NCBI GenBank assembly: GCA_035690495.1
Contig: DASSKK010000001.1
Location: 106,384 to 170,383, forward strand
DNA length: 64,000 nt
Direction of reading: 5' to 3'
DNA from: DASSKK01 sp035690495
GTDB lineage: Bacteria; Actinomycetota; Actinomycetes; Propionibacteriales; Nocardioidaceae
A program made the position numbers and the translations under genes. This document shows positions 33,552 through 41,175 of the stretch, one piece after another; positions within the stretch are counted from its first letter, which is position 1, and each line of letters starts with the position of its first letter. The notes beneath the pieces are model-generated. The model had not been told where the DNA came from, searched no databases, and saw nothing but the letters and a program-made list of their open reading frames with translations.

Positions 33552-33580
33552 TTGGGAACAATACCCCCCGGTGGTATGGT
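33552..33580 (+). promoter_or_regulatory. Promoter with CsoR-like palindrome before DUF4396 gene
   Basis: TTGGGA (33552-33557) and TATGGT (33575-33580) are 17 bp apart. Between and over them lies the imperfect palindrome ATACCCCCCGGTGGTAT (33561-33577), of the GC-core/AT-flank shape bound by CsoR/RcnR-type metal-sensing repressors. The ATG is 9 bases after the -10, so the transcript may be leaderless. Inference from motif and from the His-rich protein encoded. Confidence 0.5.
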
Positions 33581-33589
33581 CACTCGACC

Positions 33590-34078
33590 ATGGAACCGGC
33601 GACCTCGACCAGCGCACACGGCCACGGCGACCAGCACGGCCACGACTCCTCCTGGCGGACCGCGGTGTCCGCGACGCTGCACTGCCTGACCGGGTGTGCG
33701 ATCGGCGAGGTCCTCGGCATGGTCCTGGCCACGGCCTGGGGGCTGGCCAACGCGCCGAGCGTCGCGATCTCGGTCGTGCTCGCGTTCTTCTTCGGCTACC
33801 TGCTCACGGGTAGCTCGGTGCTGCGCGCCGGCCAGGGCCTGCGGACGGCGGCCACGGTGGCGCTGGCTGCGGACACCGTCTCGATCCTGGTGATGGAGAT
33901 CTTCGACAACCTGGTGATGGTCATGGTGCCCGGCGCGCTGGACGCGGGCCTGGCCGACTGGCTGTTCTGGGGCTCGCTGGCCCTGTCGCTCGTCGTCGCG
34001 TTCGTGGTCACCGTCCCGGTGAACCGCGCGATGATCGACCGAGGCAAGGGCCACGCGGTGATGCACGAGTACCACTGA
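33590..34078 (+). CDS. DUF4396 membrane protein with His-rich N-terminus
   Basis: A 162-residue membrane protein. The N-terminal HGHGDQHGHDSSW is a potential metal-binding tail. Four or so helices follow: TLHCLTGCAIGEVLGMVLA, VAISVVLAFFFGYLLTGS, TVALAADTVSILVMEIFDN and WLFWGSLALSLVVAFVVTV. This matches DUF4396, often encoded near copper-handling genes. The Cys in LHCLTGC may add metal ligands. The putative CsoR-like site upstream supports a role in metal homeostasis; transport has not been shown. Confidence 0.72.
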   Translation: MEPATSTSAHGHGDQHGHDSSWRTAVSATLHCLTGCAIGEVLGMVLATAWGLANAPSVAISVVLAFFFGYLLTGSSVLRAGQGLRTAATVALAADTVSILVMEIFDNLVMVMVPGALDAGLADWLFWGSLALSLVVAFVVTVPVNRAMIDRGKGHAVMHEYH

Positions 34079-34103
34079 GCCGGCGGGCTGCCAGAATCGC
34101 CGG

Positions 34104-35261
34104 GTGAGCTACGCACTCGCCCAGGGCACGGGACCGCTGCGAGGCGTCCGCATCGTCGAGCTGGCCGGGATCGGCCCGGGCCCGCACGCCGCGACGATCC
34201 TCGCCGACCTCGGCGCCGACGTGATCCGGCTGGAACGCCCCGGTGGAGCGCCGCTGGTCGGCACCCGGGAGACCGACCTGCTCACGCGGGGTCGGCCCAG
34301 CGTGGCGATCGACCTCAAGCAGCCAGGCGCCGTCGAGACGGTGCTGCGGCTGGTCGAAGACGCCGACGCGCTGATCGAGGGGATGCGGCCCGGGGTCACC
34401 GAGCGTCTCGGCCTCGGCCCGGAGGACTGCCTGGCCCGCAACCCCCGGCTCGTGTACGCGCGGATGACCGGCTGGGGGCAGTCGGGTCCCCTCGCGCACA
34501 GCGCCGGTCACGACATGAACTACATCGGGATCGCCGGCGCGCTGCACGGCCTCGGCCAGACCCCGGCGCGGCCGCAGTTCCCCACCAACCTGCTCGGCGA
34601 CTTCGGCGGAGGCTCGACGTACCTCGTCATCGGGGTCCTCGCCGGGCTGCTCGAGGCGCGCACCAGCGGCCGGGGACAGGTCGTGGACGCGGCGATCGTC
34701 GACGGCACCGCCCACCTGTCGGCGATGTTCGCCTCGCTGCTCGCCGGCGGCGCCGCGCACGAGGCCCGCGCGGCCAACCTGCTCGACGGCGGCGCGCCGT
34801 TCTACGACGTGTACGAGACAGCGGACGGCGAGCACATGTCGGTGGCTGCGCTCGAGCCGCAGTTCTACGACGAGCTGATCGACCGGCTCGGCCTCTCCGG
34901 CACCGTCCCCGACCGCACCGACATCGCCGGCTGGCCCGCGCTGCGCGAGGCGCTGACCACGACGTTCAAGCAGAAGACGCAGGCCGAGTGGGCCGAGGTG
35001 TTCGAGGGCAGCGACGCCTGCTGCGCGCCGATCCTGCCGCTCACCGACGCCGCCGCACATCCGCACCTGCGCGCCCGGAAGACGTACGTCGAGCGCGACG
35101 GCGTCGTGCAGCCGGGCCCGGCGCCGCGCTTCTCGCGCACCGGGCCGACGCTGACCACCGGGCCCAGCCAGCCCGGCGGAGACACCCGCGAGGCGCTGGC
35201 CGCCTGGGGGGTCGACGACGTGGACGCGCTGATCGCGGCAGGGGCCGTCGTCCAGGCGTGA
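34104..35261 (+). CDS. CaiB/BaiF family III CoA-transferase, alpha-methylacyl-CoA racemase-like
   Basis: A 385-residue protein. RIVELAGIGPGPHAATILADLGADVIRLERPGG (residues ~14-46), RMTGWGQSGPLAHSAGHDMNYIGIAGALHGLG (~124-155) with the Asp/His motif GHD.NY characteristic of alpha-methylacyl-CoA racemases, and LLGDFGGGSTYLVIG. The enzyme would interconvert 2R/2S methyl-branched acyl-CoAs before beta-oxidation, consistent with the acyl-CoA genes nearby. GTG 34104; 25 bp after the DUF4396 stop. Confidence 0.85.
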   Translation: MSYALAQGTGPLRGVRIVELAGIGPGPHAATILADLGADVIRLERPGGAPLVGTRETDLLTRGRPSVAIDLKQPGAVETVLRLVEDADALIEGMRPGVTERLGLGPEDCLARNPRLVYARMTGWGQSGPLAHSAGHDMNYIGIAGALHGLGQTPARPQFPTNLLGDFGGGSTYLVIGVLAGLLEARTSGRGQVVDAAIVDGTAHLSAMFASLLAGGAAHEARAANLLDGGAPFYDVYETADGEHMSVAALEPQFYDELIDRLGLSGTVPDRTDIAGWPALREALTTTFKQKTQAEWAEVFEGSDACCAPILPLTDAAAHPHLRARKTYVERDGVVQPGPAPRFSRTGPTLTTGPSQPGGDTREALAAWGVDDVDALIAAGAVVQA

Positions 35262-35289
35262 GCGGCGCGGAGGCGCCGGCCCCGTATCA

Positions 35290-35640
35290 CTCCGGCCCGG
35301 GGGCAGAGTGCGGGCACGCTGCCGTCTCGGTTGTCCGCGCGCAGCTGGAAGTGGATGCGGGTGCCGACCCACTCGGGGTTGAGGGAGTAGTCGAGAACAG
35401 TCCAGTCGACCCGCACCGGCGGAAAGGCGGTGTCCACGGACAGCACGAGCGGGTCGTGATGGTTGTGGTCGAGGCACAGCTGTCCACCCGAGATGCACGA
35501 CCCGGTGGCTGGCGACCACCAGCCCGCCAGCCCGCCAGCCCGCTCAGCGTGGTGAGCGCGTCGAACACGACGCCGGCCGTGAGCTCGGCGGAGTCTCCCC
35601 CGACGCCGGCGCGGTGGTACGCGCGCACAAGCACCATCTA
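35290..35640 (-). pseudogene. Remnant of an SRPBCC/AHSA1-like domain gene
   Basis: On the minus strand, AGVVFDALTTLSGLAGWRAGG (about 35520-35580) reads like the start of an AHSA1-type domain, then the frame changes. The C-terminal part continues in another frame as LVLSVDTAFPPVRVDWTVLD and NPEWVGTRIHFQLRADNRDG (about 35320-35460). The junction carries GCTGGCGG direct repeats that could have slipped. No intact frame exists, so this is a decayed gene. Confidence 0.45.
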
Positions 35641-35838
35641 CGCGCGTTTCTTACGCGCACCGCCCGACGCGCCGGGCTGCGACGTCCTGCCGAGCTCGCA
35701 GCGCAACTTCTGATCCTCGCAGAGGGTGCGCTCATCACCGCCGCAATCGACGGCGACGCGAAGGTTCCTCGCCGCGCCAGAGCCGCCGCGGAGATCCTCA
35801 TCGACGCCGCCTCACCATCGCCGGCTCCGACCTCATGA
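35614..35838 (+). pseudogene. Remnant of a TetR-family regulator (C-terminal part)
   Basis: A short frame reads HLRAFLTRTARRAGLRRPAE, then LAAQLLILAEGALITAAIDG and RARAAAEILIDAA. This is the ligand-binding C-terminal helices of TetR regulators, which usually end with such an AEGA/TAAxxG...RARxxAExL pattern. No DNA-binding domain precedes it. It overlaps the SRPBCC remnant at its 5' end. Fragment, not functional. Confidence 0.45.
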
Positions 35839-35917
35839 GTGCTCGCCGACGGCCCATGACCGACACCCCGAGGCCACCACGGACTCTGTGTGACCGGGGG
35901 TCTGTGGGAGGGGCTGC

Positions 35918-36661
35918 TCAGCGGGTGCGGCGTACCACCGACTCGCGCTTGGTCTCGTTGACCGCCGACTCGTAGGCGGTCACCAGCGCCGCCACCGTCA
36001 CCGGCTTGAACCGCTCGACCGCGTCGCGCAGCGCCTCCGGCGAGGTGTCGCCCTCCTGGTAGGAGGACCAGACCTTGTTGCGGAACAGCTCGGTGAGCTC
36101 CTCGGCGAGCGCCCGGCCGTGCGCGGTGAAGATCTCCGAGGCCGCCATCGCCACCTCGCGGGGCATTCCGAGGTCGAGAAGCGCCAGCCCGACCGAGAGG
36201 TGCGCGACCGCGACCTCGAAGCGGCCCTGCCGCGCCGGGAACAGGATGCCCAGGGAGTTCAGCGTGTCCAGGTCCTCCTCGGACAGCGTCCGCCCGGCGC
36301 GCCGGTTCAGCTCGCGGCGGGTGATCGTCTCGGGCAGCTCGGCCATCCACGGAGCCAGCAGCGTGCGGTGCAGCGCGATCGTCTCCGGCGTGGCGTCGCC
36401 GGGGATTCGGGCGACGTACCTCTGGATCGCCGACAGCGTGAAGCCGTGCGCCTGCAGCTCGCGGACGAGCTCGAGGCGGGCGACGTGGTCGGCGGTGTAG
36501 AACCCGGAGCGACCACGCCGGATCGGCGGCGGCAGCAGGCCCTTGGTGGTGTAGAAGCGCACCGTCCGCACGGACGCACCCACACGGCGGGTCAGGTCGT
36601 CGAGGGTCATCAGCTCCTGCCCCGAGGGCGCGGACTCGACCGGCTGTGTGGCCTCGCTCAC
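35918..36661 (-). CDS. MerR-family transcriptional regulator
   Basis: A 247-residue regulator. An N-terminal MerR HTH ([66 protein letters not shown]) is followed by a ~150-residue C-terminal domain with two helical repeats, as in beta-oxidation-linked MerR proteins of actinobacteria. GTG 36661 is supported by GGAGGAGGT 6-7 bases upstream; the internal ATG (36610) would drop the first 17 residues. Divergent from the thiolase gene, whose promoter holds a MerR-type dyad. Confidence 0.85.
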   Translation of the reverse strand: MSEATQPVESAPSGQELMTLDDLTRRVGASVRTVRFYTTKGLLPPPIRRGRSGFYTADHVARLELVRELQAHGFTLSAIQRYVARIPGDATPETIALHRTLLAPWMAELPETITRRELNRRAGRTLSEEDLDTLNSLGILFPARQGRFEVAVAHLSVGLALLDLGMPREVAMAASEIFTAHGRALAEELTELFRNKVWSSYQEGDTSPEALRDAVERFKPVTVAALVTAYESAVNETKRESVVRRTR

Positions 36662-36723
36662 CTGCGACCTCCTCCCGGGACTGCGTGACCGGGCGTGGGC
36701 GACGGAGATCACGCCCGGTTCGG

Positions 36724-36754
36724 TTGACGACGCTAACAGTAGGAGTGTCACAAT
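36724..36754 (+). promoter_or_regulatory. MerR-type promoter with 19-bp spacer before the thiolase gene
   Basis: TTGACG (36724-36729) and CACAAT (36749-36754) are separated by 19 bp, the elongated spacing typical of MerR-activated promoters. The inverted repeat GACGCT (36729-36734) / AGTGTC (36744-36749) lies in the spacer. The divergent MerR gene is the obvious regulator. Confidence 0.55.
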
Positions 36755-36806
36755 CGAAGACAGCGTCATCTCGAGCACACCGTCCTCGACAGTTGGGACC
36801 CTCACC

Positions 36807-38063
36807 ATGGCCAACCCCACGACCCGCGCCGCCGGCTCCGGCAAATCGTCACCAGCCGAGGCCTTCGTGTACGACGCCCTCCGCACGCCGCGTGGCAGAG
36901 GCAAGAAGACCGGATCGCTCTACGAGGTGAAGCCGGTCGACCTGGTGGTCGGGCTGCTGGAGAAGGTCAAGGAGCGCAACCCCGGCCTCGACCCCGGTCG
37001 GATCGACGACGTGGTCCTCGGCGTGGTCAGCCCGCTCGGCGACCAGGGCGGCGACATCGCCAAGACCGCCGTGCTCGCCGCCGGCTACCCCGAGACGGTG
37101 GCCGGCGTCCAGCTCAACCGGTTCTGCGCCTCCGGCCTGGAGGCCGTCAACCAGGCCGCGGCGCGGGTGCGGTCCGGCTTCGAGGACCTGATCCTGGCCG
37201 GCGGAGTCGAGTCGATGTCCCGGGTGCCGATGGGCTCCGACGGCGGCGCCTGGGCGATGGACCCGCAGACCGCCTTCACCACCTCGTTCGTGCCGCAGGG
37301 CATCGGCGCGGACCTGATCGCCACCTTGGAGGGCTACTCCCGCGAGGACGTCGACGCGTTCGCCGCCGAGTCGCAGGCCCGGGCCGCGAAGGCACAGGCG
37401 AACGGCTACTTCGACAGCTCGGTGATCCCCGTCAAGGACCGCAACGGGCTGACCGTGCTCGACAAGGACGAGTTCATCCGGCCCGGCACCACCGTCGAAT
37501 CGCTGGCCGGGCTCAAGCCCAGTTTCGCCGACATCGGCGAGCAGGGCGGCTTCGACTCGGTCGCGCTGGAGAAGTACCACTGGGTGGAGAGGATCGACCA
37601 CGTCCACCACGCCGGCAACTCGTCCGGCATCGTCGACGGCGCGTCCCTGACCGTGATCGGCTCCGAGCAGGTCGGCAGCGACCTCGGGCTGACGCCCCGG
37701 GCGCGTGTGCTGGCGACCGCGGTGTCCGGAGCGGACCCGACCATCATGCTCACCGGTCCGGCGCCTGCCTCTCGCAAGGCGCTGGCCAAGGCGGGCCTCG
37801 AGGTCGGCGACATCGACCTGTTCGAGATGAACGAGGCCTTCGCCGCCGTCGCGATGCGGTTCATCAAGGACCTGGGCCTCGACCACGAGCAGGTCAACGT
37901 CAACGGCGGCGCGATCGCGATGGGCCACCCGCTCGGCGCGACCGGCGCGATGATCCTCGGCACGCTCATCGACGAGCTCGAGCGTCGCGACCTGCGCCGC
38001 GGGCTGGCCACGCTGTGCGTCGGCGGCGGGATGGGCATCGCCACCATCGTCGAGCGCGTCTGA
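36807..38063 (+). CDS. fadA: Acetyl-CoA acetyltransferase / 3-ketoacyl-CoA thiolase
   Basis: A 418-residue thiolase that splits 3-ketoacyl-CoA with CoA in beta-oxidation. Catalytic residues are seen in [13 protein letters not shown] (nucleophile Cys ~ residue 109), [18 protein letters not shown] (His ~374) and [11 protein letters not shown] (Cys ~ 406). A ~20-residue N-terminal extension precedes [17 protein letters not shown] 36807. Followed, after a palindromic repeat, by the FadB-like gene with which it should form the beta-oxidation complex. Confidence 0.92.
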   Translation: MANPTTRAAGSGKSSPAEAFVYDALRTPRGRGKKTGSLYEVKPVDLVVGLLEKVKERNPGLDPGRIDDVVLGVVSPLGDQGGDIAKTAVLAAGYPETVAGVQLNRFCASGLEAVNQAAARVRSGFEDLILAGGVESMSRVPMGSDGGAWAMDPQTAFTTSFVPQGIGADLIATLEGYSREDVDAFAAESQARAAKAQANGYFDSSVIPVKDRNGLTVLDKDEFIRPGTTVESLAGLKPSFADIGEQGGFDSVALEKYHWVERIDHVHHAGNSSGIVDGASLTVIGSEQVGSDLGLTPRARVLATAVSGADPTIMLTGPAPASRKALAKAGLEVGDIDLFEMNEAFAAVAMRFIKDLGLDHEQVNVNGGAIAMGHPLGATGAMILGTLIDELERRDLRRGLATLCVGGGMGIATIVERV

Positions 38064-38075
38064 CCCCGACCACCC

Positions 38076-38127
38076 GATTCGTCCGCGGATACGCGGCCGT
38101 TTCACGCGGGGCGACCGCGGACGAATC
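38076..38127. repeat. Palindromic repeat, family A, copy 2 (between fadA and fadB)
   Basis: 13-bp perfect arms (GATTCGTCCGCGG at 38076-38088, complement 38115-38127). The core holds GTTTCACGC, the reverse complement of the GCGTGAAAC in copies 1 and 3, so this copy is inverted. It lies just upstream of the fadB ribosome-binding site GAAGGAGAG. Confidence 0.9.
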
Positions 38128-38141
38128 ACCGAAGGAGAGCA

Positions 38142-40361
38142 ATGACTGAGCAGAGCGCCGTGCGGTACGAGCTGGACAGCGACGGCATCGCCACGCTGAC
38201 CCTGGACGACCCGACCGGCAGCGCGAACACCATGAACGAGCTCTACAAGCAGTCGATGGGCGCCGCCGTCGAAAGACTCCAGGAGGAGCGGGAGCAGCTC
38301 ACCGGCGTGGTCGTCACCAGTGCGAAGAAGACGTTCTTCGCCGGGGGCAACCTGCGCGACATGCTGGCCGCAGGGCCCGACGACGCCCAGCAGGTCTTCG
38401 ATTCCGCCCAGCAGATCAAGGCCCAGCTGCGCACTCTCGAGACGCTCGGCGTGCCGGTGGTCGCGGCGATCAACGGTACGGCGCTCGGCGGTGGCCTGGA
38501 GATCGCTCTGGCCTGCCACCACCGCATAGTCGTCGACGACCCGAAGATCCAGATCGGCGTCCCGGAGGTGACCCTCGGCCTGCTGCCGGGAGGCGGCGGC
38601 GTCACCCGCACGGTGCGGATGCTCGGGCTGTCCAGCGCACTGCTCGACGTACTCCTGCAGGGCCCGCGGATGAAGCCGCAGGTCGCGTTGGAGAAGGGCA
38701 TCGTCGACGAGCTCATCGACGACCCCGCCGACCTGGTCACCGCCGCTAAGGCCTGGATCAAAGACCACCGGGACGACGAGGAGGGGGCCACCCAGCCATG
38801 GGACCGGCCCGGCTACAAGATGCCCGGCGGCACCCCGTCGAACCCGAAGCTCGCCGCGTTCCTCCCGGCCTACCCGGCCAACCTCCGCAAGCAGCTCAAG
38901 GGCGCCGACTACCCCGCGCCGCGGGCGATCATGGCGGCCGCCGTCGAGGGCGCGCAGGTCGACTTCGAGACCGCGACGCGGATCGAGTCGCGCTACCTGA
39001 CCGAGCTGATCGTCGGGCAGAACTCCAAGGACATGATCCAGGCGTTCTTCTTCGACCTGCAGGCGATCAACTCCGGTGCGCTCCGCCCGGAACCTTCGAC
39101 GGGCTCAGGACAGGCGGCGTTCGAGAAGTTCGAGCCGGCCAAGGTCGCGGTCCTCGGCGCCGGCATGATGGGCGCCGGCATCGCGTACGCGTGCGCGCGC
39201 AGCGGGCTGCAGGTGCTGCTCAAGGACGTCGAGGTCGCCAACGCCGAGAAGGGCAAGGCCTACTCGCAGAAGGTGCTCGACAAGGCAGTGTCTCGGGGCA
39301 AGCTCACCGAGGAGCAGCGTGACGAGGTGCTCGCGCGGATCACCCCGACCGCGGACGCGGCCGACCTGGCCGGCTGCGACCTGGTGATCGAGGCGGTCTT
39401 CGAGGACCCGGGCCTGAAGAAGCAGGTGTACGCCGAGATTGCCGACGTGGTGGCCTCCGACGCGCTGCTGTGCTCGAACACCTCGACGCTGCCGATCACC
39501 GAGCTCGCCGAGAACTTGGCGCCGGCCGCGGCACCGTCATTCATCGGGATGCACTTCTTCTCACCGGTGGACAAGATGCCGCTGGTGGAGATCATCCGCG
39601 GTGAGCAGACCTCCGATGCGGCCGTGGCCCGGGCCGTGGACGTCGTACAGAGGATCCGCAAGACCCCGATCGTGGTCAACGACAGCCGAGGCTTCTACAC
39701 CAGCCGGGTGATCGGCACGTTCGTCAACGAGGGCCTGGCGATGCTGGCAGAAGGCGTGCACCCGGTCAGCCTGGAGCGCGCGGCCACCCAGGCCGGCTAC
39801 CCGGTCGGCACGCTGCAGCTCTCCGACGAGCTGAACCTCGAGCTGATGGCGAAGATCCACAAGGCGTACGCCGACGCGGCCGAGCGTGAGGGCACGCCTC
39901 TGCCGGAGCACCCCGCCGACGCCGTCGTCGAGAAGATGATCGAGCTCGGCCGACCGGGGCGGCTGCGTGGGGCCGGGTTCTACGAGTACGCCGACGGCAA
40001 GCGCGCCGGTCTCTGGAAGGGGCTCGCCGAGCACTTCCCGCCCTCCGGAGAGGTCGCCGACCTCGACGAGGTCAAGGACCGGTTCTTGTTCATCGAGGCG
40101 ATCGAGACAGCCCGTTGCTTCGAGGAGGGCGTCATCGAGTCGTCCGCGGCGGCCAACATCGGCTCGATCATGGGCATCGGCTACCCCGCCAACACCGGCG
40201 GCGCGGTCCAGTTCATGCACGGCTACGACGGGGCCACCGGCACCGGGCTGCCCGGCTTCGTGGCCCGCGCCGAGCAGCTGGCGAAGTCCTACGGCGACCG
40301 GTTCGCGCCACCGGCGTACCTGCGCGACCTCGCCGAGAAGGGCGCCCGCTTCCCCGCCTGA
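38142..40361 (+). CDS. fadB: Multifunctional fatty-acid oxidation protein (enoyl-CoA hydratase / 3-hydroxyacyl-CoA dehydrogenase)
   Basis: A 739-residue protein doing two steps of beta-oxidation. The crotonase domain (~1-290) has FFAGGNLRDM and GTALGGGLEIALACHHR (oxyanion hole). The dehydrogenase starts ~ residue 330 with VAVLGAGMMGAGIAYA, includes IGMHFFSPVDKMPLVEII (catalytic His) and KTPIVVNDSRGFYTSRV, then the C-terminal helical domain. Residues ~317-324 (PSTGSGQA) come from an inserted repeat in the interdomain linker. ATG 38142 preceded by GAAGGAGAG. Partner of the upstream thiolase. Confidence 0.94.
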   Translation: MTEQSAVRYELDSDGIATLTLDDPTGSANTMNELYKQSMGAAVERLQEEREQLTGVVVTSAKKTFFAGGNLRDMLAAGPDDAQQVFDSAQQIKAQLRTLETLGVPVVAAINGTALGGGLEIALACHHRIVVDDPKIQIGVPEVTLGLLPGGGGVTRTVRMLGLSSALLDVLLQGPRMKPQVALEKGIVDELIDDPADLVTAAKAWIKDHRDDEEGATQPWDRPGYKMPGGTPSNPKLAAFLPAYPANLRKQLKGADYPAPRAIMAAAVEGAQVDFETATRIESRYLTELIVGQNSKDMIQAFFFDLQAINSGALRPEPSTGSGQAAFEKFEPAKVAVLGAGMMGAGIAYACARSGLQVLLKDVEVANAEKGKAYSQKVLDKAVSRGKLTEEQRDEVLARITPTADAADLAGCDLVIEAVFEDPGLKKQVYAEIADVVASDALLCSNTSTLPITELAENLAPAAAPSFIGMHFFSPVDKMPLVEIIRGEQTSDAAVARAVDVVQRIRKTPIVVNDSRGFYTSRVIGTFVNEGLAMLAEGVHPVSLERAATQAGYPVGTLQLSDELNLELMAKIHKAYADAAEREGTPLPEHPADAVVEKMIELGRPGRLRGAGFYEYADGKRAGLWKGLAEHFPPSGEVADLDEVKDRFLFIEAIETARCFEEGVIESSAAANIGSIMGIGYPANTGGAVQFMHGYDGATGTGLPGFVARAEQLAKSYGDRFAPPAYLRDLAEKGARFPA
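39093..39114. repeat. Short dispersed repeat (family C), copy 1, in frame inside fadB
   Basis: The 22-bp element runs from CCTTCGACGGG to CTCAGGACAGG. On the complementary strand it translates to the PEPVEG-type peptide seen when such bacterial intergenic repeats are translated. It falls in the linker between hydratase and dehydrogenase domains and keeps the frame. Confidence 0.75.
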
Positions 40362-40370
40362 GACCCACGC

Positions 40371-40418
40371 GGACGTCATCGGGACCGGGCGCAATAGCGC
40401 CTTCTCCCGATGACGTCC
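40371..40418. terminator. Long perfect hairpin after fadB
   Basis: 14-bp perfect arms (GGACGTCATCGGGA at 40371-40384; complement 40405-40418) with an inner GGCGC-AATA-GCGCC stem-loop, 10 bp after the fadB stop and upstream of the ABC transporter genes. Probably a terminator or a further repeat-family member; no T-run. Confidence 0.65.
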
Positions 40419-40464
40419 TGCGGAACCGGGGACGTCCTGCGCGGCGGTGGGGCACAATTGCTCG

Positions 40465-41175
40465 GTGGGGTCTCCAATCGTCGACGTACGCGGCCTGTGG
40501 GTGCGCTTCGGACCGGTCGACGCCGTGCGCGGCATCGACTTCACCGTGCGTGCGGGCACCGGCGTAGCGCTGCTCGGCCGCAACGGTGCCGGCAAGTCGA
40601 CCACGATGCGAGTGCTGGCTGGCGTCGTGCCGCCCAGCGACGGCGAAGTCCTGGTGGCGGGGCTCGACGTGGCCAAGCAGACGCTGGCGGTCAAGCGCGC
40701 GACCGGCTACTGCCCCGACGTGGGCGGGCTGGTGCCACGCGCCACCCCGTGGGAGCACCTGCAGCTCGCCGCGCGGCTGCGCCAGCTCCCGGACGGCTGG
40801 CAGGACCGGGCCCGAGAGCTGCTCGAGCGGTTCGACCTTGGCGCGGCCGCCCACCGGGTCACCGCCGGGTTCAGCCATGGCATGGGCCGGCGGATGTCGG
40901 TGATCCTGGCCGCGTTCCACCAGCCCCCGGTGCTCCTGCTCGACGAGCCGTTCGACGGCGTCGACCCGCTCGGCGTCGAGGCCACCATGGAGGTGGTCGC
41001 CGACGCGCGCTCGCGTGGCGCCGCGGTGCTGGTCTCCACCCACCTGAGAGAGCTCGCCGTGCAGGTGTGCCAGCAGGCGATCGTGCTGCGCGGCGGGTCG
41101 GCGGTCGCCGCCGTACCCGCCGACGAGATGAGCGGGGAGGCCGGTGCCGGTGCCTACCGCGCGCTTCTCGACTGA
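40465..41175 (+). CDS. ABC transporter ATP-binding protein
   Basis: A 236-residue nucleotide-binding subunit. Walker A is GRNGAGKSTT (~residues 37-46), the signature is the degenerate FSHGMGRRMSV, Walker B VLLLDEPFDGVDP and the H-loop STHLRE. The HGM signature is typical of ABC-2 exporter ATPases. GTG 40465 has no Shine-Dalgarno; CACAAT at 40453-40458 could be a -10 for a leaderless message. The 3' end overlaps the permease. Confidence 0.85.
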   Translation: MGSPIVDVRGLWVRFGPVDAVRGIDFTVRAGTGVALLGRNGAGKSTTMRVLAGVVPPSDGEVLVAGLDVAKQTLAVKRATGYCPDVGGLVPRATPWEHLQLAARLRQLPDGWQDRARELLERFDLGAAAHRVTAGFSHGMGRRMSVILAAFHQPPVLLLDEPFDGVDPLGVEATMEVVADARSRGAAVLVSTHLRELAVQVCQQAIVLRGGSAVAAVPADEMSGEAGAGAYRALLD

